In this document: positions 33,650-43,358 of the stretch, piece by piece
Position numbering within the stretch: the first letter of the stretch is position 1
Layout: each line of letters begins with the position of its first letter
The notes under the pieces: model-generated
The model's database searches: none
The model's input: only the letters and a program-made list of their open reading frames with translations
Told to the model about the DNA's origin: nothing
Position numbers and translations under genes: made by a program
From: Yamagishiella unicocca
Lineage: Eukaryota; Chlorophyta; Chlorophyceae; Chlamydomonadales; Volvocaceae
DNA length: 64,000 nt
Assembly (NCBI GenBank): GCA_003116995.1
Contig: BDSL01000053.1
Location: forward strand, 1-64,000
Reading direction: 5' to 3'

Positions 33650-34891
33650 TGCGCTGAGGGGGGCTTAGGGAAGCAGTTGGGAACTAGATAGAGTGATCAG
33701 CGTTTACCACCCATTACCACGCATATGTTGCTACTGTGGTTACCACGCAACTGTGACCACTAAGAGAGTTCGCTGTGGTGACAGCTGCAAGGGTTGGGTT
33801 ATAACGTATTTTTCGATGTCCCCGGAATTCGCCCAACGGTAGGTGCTGTTTGCCGCAAGAGAGGTGTCCTTGACTCCCTTCACAACACAGATCCTCCAAT
33901 ACATTGCCGATACTTCCCTATCCGCCTATCGGTTCGTCAGTTGTTGGGCCCAACTACCTCTCTGATAACTCTATTTCAGGACATCATGGCCCTAGCCCTT
34001 AGCAATGACCCATTCACGGTGTACGTGGAGCGCGCAACGATCCGCCCCTTGACGCGGCAGCTTCTGCCGCGCAAGGCGGTGGCGATGGAAAGGCTGCCCG
34101 GCACCCTTTCACCAAGGGAGACCCTTTCCCAGTGTACCGATGGATATTGTGGAGACCAGTAACGCGTTCGACATACACCCCGGCATTTCGGCATATCGCC
34201 CGATGACCTTACCGCTGAGTTCAGGAGGGCGTGCTGTTTTGGTACTTTCTAGGACTCGCTATAACCAGTTGAAAGAACCGCCCCGCAAGGACTGCGTGAT
34301 AGCAACTAGCCCCCTCGCGTGCTGCTCTTAGCCCACCAGGACCCCGCGCTCCCGCTCCAAGACACGCTGCCGCCGCCACTCGTGTAGCTCAGCTGCCAGG
34401 CCCCGACGCCTGACCCCGCGCCTTGCAGTGCCTGGCCCCACGCTCGCCGTCGGCAACAGGAAGGATAAGGCCTCTCCGCGTGCTCCTCGTCTGCCTCATT
34501 GCCCCGACTTCGCCGCCTTCTTGCCGCTCTTGGGCTGCAGGGTTGGCGGGGTAGGGGCCTGGTCATCAGCATCGTTTAGACGACATGCCCCCAAGCTCCC
34601 AAGTCCCCAAGGTTTCGTCGGGCCTGTCTTGGGTGCCCTGGTGGGGCCCCTGGCCGAACCTGTGACTGCCTCGGAGCCACCCACCGCCTGGTCCTCCTTG
34701 TCCCGCCGTTTGGTCTTCTTCGCCGACCTGGCACCAGGAGCCGCCTGTGCCAAGGAGGCAACGGAATGTCAAGGAATTATAACAAACGCACTACGAGTGC
34801 TGACCCTGCTGACATCCGGTGGTGTTTCGTTTTCATCCATAACTCCATTGCCCCTGCCAAGTGCCGAAATGCCGCCTCCCACACTCCTTAC
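33650..34891. other. Region downstream of the GST remnant and the minus-strand NTPase gene
   Basis: No gene is called. A minus-strand Lys/Arg-rich frame at 34496-34753 (AKKTKRRDKEDQ, KSGKKAAKSGQ) has an acceptor-like start and could be an alternative 3' exon of the NTPase gene. The modelled exon 13 already ends in an in-frame stop, so it is left out. Confidence 0.45.
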
Positions 34892-37800
34892 CTAGATCGC
34901 CTTGCGCCTGCGCTTTTTGTCAGCAACGGCGGCGGGCGGAGTGTGCCCCCGCTCCTCGTCCTGAGCGGTATAAAGGCAGGTTAGGTCAGATTTTAGACGG
35001 CACGACGCAAAAGCTGGACAGCCAATGGGTCTAGCGGCTCAACTTGGACAAAGCAAATAGCTGGGTCTTTCCCTCTAGTCAACAAGACCGCTTGCAAGTC
35101 GTTGGCCCTCCGTGCACTCCCAATGCAGTGTTAACCAGGGCCAGGCCAGCAGAGCCCGCGTGACAGCGTCTGGACGAAGTCACCCCTGTCTCCCGGGCTG
35201 CATGAGAGAACATGTCGCGCACCTGCAGCCGGTCGAGCGTGCCCCTTAGGATGTACAGCTTCACGCGGGATGCAATCTGTGTCCGCTTGGGCGGCCAGTC
35301 CTCTCCCCTGATCAGTTTGAAGGCGCCAAATACGTCTGGCGGCACCACGTAGCAGAGGCGCAGCTTCACGTCCGGCGGCAGGTGCATCGTCGTGAGCATC
35401 TTGTTCAGAATGGCAGCGTCAACGCCCTTGGAGCCGCCCACGGTCATCTGGAAGAGGTCGCACGTGCCCTTTCCGTACCGGAGCGCGTCCACCGTTGGAA
35501 AGTCGTTATTGCTCGGCCTGTAGTACGTGCCCTCCTCGCAGCTAGCACCAACCGTTTTGAAGGCCTGCAAGCGGCGATGGCCGCGGAAGCATCCTTTCAT
35601 TGCACGCAAAAGTCAATCCATCCCTGGCTGCAATCCTAAGCCGCGCCGCGTACAAAGCGCACCTTGAAGAATTTGACATCCTTGCAGCTGTCGAGCTCCA
35701 GCTCCTCCTCTTTGCCGCGCGCAAGCGTGTCCTGGCTGACCGGTACAGCAGTGAATGGACCGCCCTGCGGAAGGCCGGATCCATGCACATAAGAGCTTTG
35801 ATCCACGATCCCAAGCCGGCCAAAGCCACACGGCCAGCAAGAGAGCAGTGGGAGCGGAAGGGGTGCGGAGACGGCGCAGAGGCCCAAGGTTTCACAGACG
35901 CGCACACGCCACCGACTGAAAGTTCGAGCTGGCACATCACAAACGTTTATTGCAGTACGGTAACAGACGGCACGGCCCCAGCCGTACCTGCGGCAGCACA
36001 GCGTGCATCGTGGCCTCGAAAATACTGTCCAGGATTGCCCCTGATGTGCTCCTCAGCAGGCGGATCATGCCCTGAATCTCAATCTTCACTACGCGCTTCA
36101 CGAACTCCTCCACCACCCAGCGGCTGGCGAACGCAAGATGCTGCATGCTGAAGTCGGTGTCCGCGACGATGTGGATCAGCCTAGTTCGCAAAGACAGCGG
36201 AGGATAAGTAGTTGTCGTTGTAACGGTTACAGTGGGTTCCAGACCAAGAGGTAGAACCATCGGCAGTAGTGTAGAAGGCACGGTACTCGACACGGCACGG
36301 CCAGACTGCTCTCATAGCTGGGCAGCAGCAGAGGTAGAAGCAATACGAAATCAATCTTTTAATCGGCTTGTGGGGGTGTCTGGGCGGGCGGTTGTGGCCA
36401 TTCAATTAGTTGCTATGAACTTGAATCGGCAGGCCACGAAGGGACACTTACAGGTGGCTGGCCTCCGGGTCCTTCTCGATGCTGCTGACCGCGGCTTGCA
36501 TCTGACACGGCAGCAAATGGGTTCGTTCGGAGCACAGAAGTGCACCAAGATGCTATGGACGAAGAAGTGCACCAATCCCATGGCGACCGCAAGGCATTAA
36601 CTTCCAAAGCGTTACCTGAGCAATGTTGCAGCCCTCCACAGCTGAGTGCAGAGGGTACAGCAGCTCCTTCAGGCTTGCGGTGGAATTCACGGACGGGTTT
36701 TGCAGGACGTACCGTGGCACACCGCCGTAATGCGCAAACAGCTCCTTGACACGGTCCACGGTCACGCTTTCGTACTGTGCACTGCGGTTGGATGAGTTGC
36801 AGCACCCGGTTCGCACGTCTGGTCTGATAGCAAAGAGCAACACGAACGGCACGAACAGCCCTGCAAACCTGCGGCACTCCAGCAGCTCGTCGAGCGACCA
36901 GAACGGCATGTGCAGCAGCTTCGCGGAAAGTTTCAACATCTCCTGCAGACAATACAACGCCACCACCCTGAGTCTCAACGACGTCGTTTCAACCAACAGG
37001 TGTTACCCAACACATCCACCTTGTACGTCTTACGCTTGGGCGACGTCAGCAGCACGGTGCGCGCCCGGCTTTCGACGCATGGCGGCACTCCGTCGGTGAT
37101 GTACCAGGTGGCTGGGTTCCTCAGCACGTCCCAGAAGCATAGGAGGTCCCCAATCCGCACCTCGCCCGTCTCATGCACATAGCACCACTGCAAAAGGATT
37201 CGGGGCGAACACGATCGAGCTGAGCATACGTCAGCAGTGTTGTCTCGTGCGACACACGGCAAATGCGGCTGCAAATGGGTGCAGAGGTGGCGCCAGACGG
37301 CGTGGCTAAACAAGCGGCTGGGAGCTTTCGAAGCCTAGTCTACGCTTGCAAATGTGGGCGTCTCCCTGCTCACCACCTTGTCTCGGCTCCCGATGTGCTC
37401 AAATACGATGGTCGGTGGCGGCGAGGGGCTGGTCAGGAGCTTCGCCAGGATGTAGTAGAGGAACCAGGATTTTCCGATGCCCGGCGTTCCCGTGACTGCG
37501 ATGAGATCGGCATGGTCCTTATACTTTTTAACACGCCGTGCAAGAAAGGTGACAGCTGACGCGCCATGGCGTGGCCATGACCGCGAAGGACAGCAGGTGT
37601 TCAGCGGAGGGGTCTCTGAAGGGCCCCGCGGCGTGCACAGCCTACAGCACGAAGGTACGCGATGGCAACTCTCACCGATAAACTTCTGGAACTTGAGACG
37701 GCTCGAAAAAGCGTCGAAGAGCCGCGGGTAGCACTCACGGACGAACAGGGACCTGTAGCCTTCGTGGAATGGGAAATCATACTGCAGGCTCAGCATCGCA

Positions 37801-39261
37801 CCCGGCTTCGGCACCGCCCGCAACGAGGCCAGCACCGCCATCATGCGTTCACCTGCCAAGCACGGAGGTGGGTTGCGCAGCGCGTGGGGTATACCGGGAT
37901 GAGAGAGCAGCCCACATACACAAGTGCCCCCCGGAAGCTCAGCTTATGACGCAGGTAAAGCGTAGGTGTGCCGACCGCACCAATTCACGACCACTTCCAA
38001 CGACAACTGGAACTCACATGCAGCATCCCTCATGACGGGTCCCGGAACTGCATCCGCACCTGCAGGCAAAAGGGAGCGCGGGGGTGCGTGTTCCCAGGAC
38101 CACAGCATGCTTGCTGGGCGACACACCTAAGTCATTGCAGCATCGACATGCAACATGATGCATCACAACAGCATACCGGATAGGTAAGCCGCTGCAGGAG
38201 GCAGCTGCAGTTACAATAGGGAGGGGCGCAAACTTGCAGGGCGGACCTCGCAGCCCGTCCGCTGGTGCTCAGGTGCGTGAGGTTCCCCACCCAACGGAAC
38301 AAATCCATGTATGCGCGGGGGGCTACAGTTTTAAAGTGCTGCAAAAGGTGACTTGCGAGTGACGTACTTGGACGATGGTGACAGCATGGACAGCTGTGTG
38401 CGGGTGGCGGGTGACAGCGTGGACAGCGGTGTGCGGGTGGTGGTTGACAGCGTGGACAGCTGTGCAGCTGGTCCTATGGGGTCGGTTATCGGGTGGGCTA
38501 TCTTCGGTTAACGAGCGTTAAACCCCGTTTAGGATACCGAGGCAAGGGTACCAAAACACATGGTTTGTAAACCTGGGTACCCGTTTACAGGGTTCGGTAG
38601 CCAGAAACGGTACTGTAACCCAACCATAGGGTTCGTTTACCGGGGTACCCGTTTACCCAACCACTGTTGGGTTACCCTTGCACTCGGTAACCCACACGAC
38701 CGTTTACCGACCCCTTAACGACGGTTGACGGACCCACCCGATAACCGACACCCTCGGTCACCCAAAACGACCCCTAACGGACACGTCTATGCCATAGGGC
38801 ATGCGCATCTCAAAAGGGGATTAACCCTAGGCCCCACGGTGCGACGTGCGGGTCTTTGCGACTACCTGCCCGGCAGCGGCGCAGCACGCATAACACCGCG
38901 TGCTAGCGGCATGTGGGTCTTGCGCGTATCATAATGCCACATGCTGACTTGCTTGCGGTCGTCTGCCATACAGTAGCTACACAGATAGGACGCACCCTGG
39001 CTGATCGCCTTGAGGACCACTTTGCGGACAGCCCCTGGCCCAATGCCATAATCTTTGAGATCAGTATCTGTTAAGGCGAAGAATGCCTGCACGCAAGACA
39101 CATGCCTAATGAACGTTTTGGGACAGGGTCACAATGCAGCAGACACGCACCCCCCGTTTCGTTGTGTACCCCTGGTCGTTGAGCATGTTGAAGCAAGTTT
39201 CCTTCTCATCTTCGGTGAGGTCCGCTATCTGGCCAAGAAACGCCCGAAGATCCCAGTCCAT
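34892..39261 (-). CDS. Crinkler/RHS-type P-loop NTPase with N-terminal SAM-like domain and C-terminal nuclease-like region
   Basis: Thirteen exons all close in phase: 39261-39151, 39086-38996, 38059-38018, 37852-37676, 37555-37377, 37187-37020, 36942-36869, 36781-36616, 36501-36452, 36180-35988, 35764-35663, 35564-35223 and 34960-34892 (TAG), 587 residues. Exons 1-2 encode a sterile-alpha-motif-like helix bundle (FFALTDTDLKDYGIG). Exon 5 has the Walker A loop GTPGIGKS. Exon 6 ends in the strand RTVLLTSP. Exon 8 carries the family's GGVPRYVL motif. Exons 9-12 match the downstream region of Crinkler and trypanosome RHS proteins (SHLL, FASRWVVEEF, a FEATMHAVL helix, DLFQMTV, YVVPPDVF). The tail is basic (KKRRRRK), suggesting nuclear location. 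The family assignment rests on motif order recalled from these NTPase-nuclease proteins; function in algae is unknown. Exon 3 (42 nt) is the least certain. Introns hold a MITE and a micro-insertion. Confidence 0.75.
36213..36264 (-). mobile_element. 52-bp micro-insertion with 6-bp target duplication, in an intron
   Basis: It is flanked by AGTAGT at 36207-36212 and 36265-36270. Its core matches 31447-31502 for about 48 bp with one substitution in the B-box-like motif (TTCC for TTCG). It sits in the intron between exons 9 and 10 of the minus-strand NTPase gene, 33 bp from the acceptor, apparently without harming splicing. Confidence 0.7.
38377..38466. repeat. 34-35-bp tandem repeat, about 2.6 units
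   Basis: Units start gtgacagc(a/g)tggacagc and contain gtgtgcgggtgg. Located in intron 2 of the minus-strand NTPase gene. Confidence 0.8.
38481..38749. mobile_element. Foldback MITE-like element (269 bp)
   Basis: A perfect 17-bp terminal inverted repeat, GTCGGTTATCGGGTGGG, is at 38481-38497 and, inverted, at 38733-38749. The interior is also an imperfect inverted repeat rich in GGTTAC/GTAACC and GGGTACC blocks. There is no coding capacity. No clear target duplication was found. It lies in intron 2 of the minus-strand NTPase gene. Confidence 0.7.
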
Positions 39262-41318
39262 TCTTGTATGGGGTTCGGTAAAGCTCTAGTTACATCGCCT
39301 GACTACTGCACATCAGTTGCGCAATAATTGGTCAGGGGTAGAGGCAATCGGTGCAAACTTTGGCGCTTTGTCCGACAGGTATCTACACCAAGCTGACGGA
39401 TGAGTCTTCGTTTTGGGCCCAGCTGCCATCAGCGCTAGTGACAAAGACTGAGGGTGGTGAAGAGGTCCTGACGCTCGCCGCTGGGACTCATTTTCCGATC
39501 AAAAAGATGGCGAAGCTGCTGCGCCGTCACTGGTACGACGCCTTGTGGAACCGTGTTCAGGAGGCGCTAGCTCCGCCTAATCGCGTCCAGCACTTCCTCA
39601 TCATCGGCACACCGGGCGAGTTCATTCGTTTGAGGCGTCTTAGTGATCATCATACGAAGTGATGAGGGTGCCTGTATGCAGGTATCGGCAAGACCGTGTT
39701 CCTGAACGACGTGCTGTATCGGCTGGCGCTCGCGGGCGCGACGGTGGTGTTGCACGCACCAGGCCACCGGTTGCAAACGCTGCTGTTCTCGCCGGAGGGC
39801 GTGTTTTCGGCGGACAGCCCGAAAGCCTTTATAGCCGAGCTGTCGAAGCCTGACACCTGGTGCGTCTCGTCGCTTACTTGACCGCGTGTTCTGTTGGGTT
39901 CCTCCACAGCCCTCGCTGATGACATGGCTGGGCCCCGTCTGCCTGTCCCTTTCGGATCGGGTTCCACTCCAGGTTCTTTTGCGACCGTGCAGAGCCTCCG
40001 GTCGTGGAGGCGATCACCGTGCTGACGGCTTCCCCCCGCCACTCCAACTACAATGTGCGTTTTGCATCGCCATAAAGCCAATGACATTTTTCAGGGTTTG
40101 GCCACAGATCGCGAAGTGCAACCTGTGTTCGTGTTTCCTGCAGGAGTTCCTCAAGGAGCGCAGCAAGGAGTTCTGGATGGGCCCTTGGGCCCTGCCGGAA
40201 CTCCTAGCAGCATCCACCACGATGCCAAAGCCGGTTCCTGAAGCCACGGTCAAACGCCTCTTTGAGCGGTACGCGGGTGTTTCGAACCACAAAAGCGTCA
40301 GGATTGCAGGACAGATTGCCTAGTATGTTGCTTAGACGTCGGATCACCCCTGTCCTGTACCCATGTAACTCGCCCTCTGTCCGCATGCACCTGTCAGGTG
40401 GGGTGGAATCCCTCGCTTTGTCCTGGAGCACGCAGATGCGGCAGTCCAGAAGCTGACGCTGGCAAAGGCATTGTCGGTGACAGACCCGGTGCTGGTCATG
40501 CGCGCAGCACACGACATTCAGGCCGCACCGGAGGTCAGCCGCATGTGAAGGTGCGCACAGCGTTGACGGCGAGTTGTTACATGGCACCTTTGTACGTTGG
40601 GGGGGACCGCTTGGCGGCAGCATGAATGGTTCTCGGACGCCATATTTTGACGGCCTACTCTCAAAACCCCACCCTTTCGCGCGTGACAGGTGGATCCTGT
40701 GTCGTGCATGCCGCAATCCCTTGTGTTCGCCTCGGACGAGATCTGCCAGCTGGTGCAGGAGCGGCTGCAGCGGGAAGGCTCCGGACGACTGCACGAGTTC
40801 CTGAACTGGGCCGAAGGCAGGCAGGGTAAGAGGGGTGAGCGGGTGCTAAGAGAGGTATCCGTTACAAATCCTGGGGCTTGCAGCATTAGAGCCACCACCG
40901 AAGTAACACAGCTTGAACGAGCTGAGGGGAGCAAGGTCTCCTGACATGTTTCATGTGTATTGATGTGGCTTATGCCGCGATACGTCAGGCTGTATGTCAG
41001 GCTACTCTTTGAAGCCTTCCTGTACCCTTCTTCGTCGCTCGCCCCGCACACTGCCCACCAGCAACCCACCCCCGCTGCCTCTCCGCTTTCCTTTCCCCTG
41101 CTCCCTTGCCAGACCTGGCCGCACTGCGGGGCATGTTGTTCGAGGCGCACACGCACGCGGCGCTATGCAGGGGCGGTGTGTTCCGTGTGCGGAGCCTCTC
41201 TAAGCCCGGCACGTCTGTGTTCTTGAAGCTTCCAAAAGGCATTAAGCGTGAGGACGTTCAGGACGTGACGAAGGCGCCGCCTGGTGTTTTGCTGGTCCCC
41301 AAGGCGAAGAATTTTCCC

Positions 41319-41354
41319 GTGATGCCTGCTCGTGATGCCTGCTCGTGATGCCTG
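41319..41354. repeat. 13-bp tandem triplication that shifts frame
   Basis: gtgatgcctgctc at 41319-41331 and 41332-41344, then a partial third copy to 41354. Each copy changes the reading frame of the plus-strand NTPase sequence by one. Confidence 0.85.
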
Positions 41355-41637
41355 TGAGCGGCAGGGGCCGGTGCTCCAAGCTGCCCCGCGTCATGCTTAT
41401 TCATCAGGTCACCGTTTCCTCTGCACACGCAATCAGCAATGATGGATTCAAGAAGGTCGATGCGGCGTTGCCGACCACAGTCAGAAAGCTTGAGCGGGGG
41501 CTGTTCTTCGCTGTGCCGCCTGACGTGTTCGAGTCCTTCACAGAGCAACCCTTCAAGGACGCGAGCGGCAACATTGTTCGGCCACAGGGTGACCCCATAC
41601 AGCAGTTTGTCATGGAGGTTTGTATCCCCGGGTTCGG

Positions 41638-41830
41638 CTCCAGTGGCGACGGCAGCACCGGCGGCAGCACCGGCGGCAGCAGCGGCAGCACCGGCGACGG
41701 CAGCACCGGCGACGGCAGCACCGGCGGCAGCACCGGCGGCAGCACCGGCGGCAGCAGCACCGGCGGCAGCAGCGGTCGCACCAGCAGCAGCACCGGCGGG
41801 GACAGCACCAGCACTGGCGGCATCATTAGC
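41638..41830. repeat. 12-bp GGCAGCACC-type minisatellite
   Basis: Degenerate units of ggcggcagcacc encode (Gly-Ser-Thr-Gly)n in the plus frame that continues from the NTPase homology. Frames on the other strand are long only because the unit is a multiple of three. Confidence 0.85.
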
Positions 41831-42117
41831 AGCAACGGCAGCATCAGTAGTGATGGCGGCGACAGCGGCGGTGGTGGCAGAAGGCGCAGCCGCAAGAGTG
41901 GCTCGTCCCAAGGTGGCCCCGCGGACAGCAACAGCAGCAGCCGCAACCCCGGGGCGCATGCGTACGGCTCAGCGGGCAGTTTGGGCCCCGTCAGGTCAAT
42001 GGCAGGGCATCGCCAGGGCCTTATGCCGGTGGTGTTTACCAGCAGGGCGGGGCCGTGCCCAGGGCGGGCGATGGTGTCCACGCCCCTGCTGCTGACACGG
42101 CGCGCACCCTTCCACCC

Positions 42118-42191
42118 GGCAAGGCTGCTAAGGCTGGCCGTCTAGGGGCGCCAGTCAAGGCTGCTGAGGCTGGCCGTCTAGGGGCGCCAGG
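42118..42191. repeat. Short tandem duplication
   Basis: aaggctgct(a/g)aggctgg followed by ccgtctaggggcgccag occurs twice in tandem. Confidence 0.8.
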
Positions 42192-42829
42192 GCGGTCGAG
42201 GTGTTTCCCGGGTGGGCGTTACTCTTTGAGTGCGCATCACCACCTCCACTGTCGTATGGTAAGAGGGCTGGGATTGTCGCGGAGGTGACGCCGTACATGT
42301 ACAGCAGTGCAGTTCCAATGTTGATGTGAGGTGTCGCGGCGTACGAGGACTGCGCCCATTGCAACGTAGTTGTAGGTGGCATAGATGGACTGGTGGATAG
42401 ATGGTGCAGGGTTTGCAGGAATACGATTTTTACGAATTACGCTGCTGAGCGAGAAGGGCTGGGCGCTTGGGTATCCCCTAGCTCAGAAATGGCCTGAGTC
42501 ATGGGCGCTGAGGATCAGCGAGCTTTGGCGCGTCTTAGGTCACAGGCCCTAAGTGCAGTTCCCACCCATCCCGCCTGAATTTTTGGGCCTGAATCAGCCA
42601 AGAGCCAACGGGAGCCCTCGGGTCGGATGGGCCTCTGGGCCAGGGGTGGATGGCCGTCGGGCAGCAACCCTCGAAGCGCGCGAGCCTGTATTCCCCCAGC
42701 GCCAACGAATCTAGCAAAACCGCGCGCACCACCATTCTCAGAAGGATGCAATTACGTCAGCTAAATAGACGATTGTTGATTTTCTTCTTTCATTCTAGGT
42801 TGACCACGGGGGCCTCTGTGATGTCATCC
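42192..42829. other. No gene seen
   Basis: Spacer between the plus-strand NTPase sequence and the second SINE-like copy. Only short overlapping frames are present, and no motif was recognised. Confidence 0.5.
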
Positions 42830-42943
42830 CTTGCTTGGTTGCCGCTGCCAGGACTGCAGTGGATAGGAGTGGATGTGTACAGCGATCACCTGCGCTCCGC
42901 TGGCCCAGATGGCAGCGGGATCCTGGTATCGATTCGCGCACGA
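42830..42943. repeat. 114-bp duplicated segment, tRNA-like SINE candidate (copy B)
   Basis: Second copy of 29936-30049. A shorter related piece (gcagtggatagatgtggatg) follows at about 43003-43022. Confidence 0.7.
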
Positions 42944-43358
42944 GCGGCTTGAGCATATCCCGGCCATCCACAGCTGAGGCGCCCTGTTGTGCTATTGCAG
43001 CTGCAGTGGATAGATGTGGATGCTGTTGTCCCCCTATCCTCCGCCGCTGCTTCTCCCCCCACCGTCATTGCGGCAGTTGTGTCAAGAGGCATTTCTCGTA
43101 CCAGATCCGGCAACTCTTCCATCTTCTGCGCGACAAGGGACCTCTGCTCAGCAGAGAAAGTCGACCCACGCTGATTGTATGCGCGTCCAACGAAGCGACT
43201 CAACAGCAGCCGTGGAAACAGCAGAGTGTGCTTCCAGCAGCATTGCCTTCGCACCCTGACACCGCCGCGTATCGCCAATGCCGCGCAGTTCCCTTTCTCC
43301 GAGTGATAGGATAGCAGCGGTTATGTCATGGCTTCCAGCGCTCCTGCGGACACACTCA

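Larger units (their letters stand above)
39379..42145 (+). pseudogene. Second Crinkler/RHS-type NTPase, plus strand, probably damaged
   Basis: Exon-like blocks are 39379-39615, 39683-~39860, 39910-?, 39993-40055, 40144-40276, ~40398-40533, 40690-40825, 41113-~41330 and ~41355-41630. They carry the same motif order as the minus-strand neighbour: a GTPG/GIGKT Walker A loop split by an intron, VLTASP, a PWALPELL helix, GGIPRFVLE, FASDEICQL, LRGMLFEAHTHAAL, HQVTVSSAH and FAVPPDVF. Problems are a GC-AG intron at 39616-39682 inside the P-loop and an unexplained junction near 39860. The acceptor at 40397 also leaves the conserved GGIPR out of frame, and a 13-bp triplication at 41319-41354 puts the last domain in another frame. 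No ATG or N-terminal exon is identified. After 41637 the frame enters a Gly/Ser/Thr repeat. It could be a recent pseudogene or a gene with unusual splicing. Confidence 0.6.

Noticed and set aside
34496..34753. Lys/Arg-rich frame as the final exon of the minus-strand NTPase gene
   Set aside because: The preceding exon reaches an in-frame stop at 34892, directly before a donor-like GTAAGG. Without transcript data the link is only possible.
39351..39662. Start of the plus-strand NTPase gene at the beginning of the open frame
   Set aside because: The frame opens with GTG, not ATG, and an acceptor lies just inside at 39378, so the true start must be in an unseen upstream exon.
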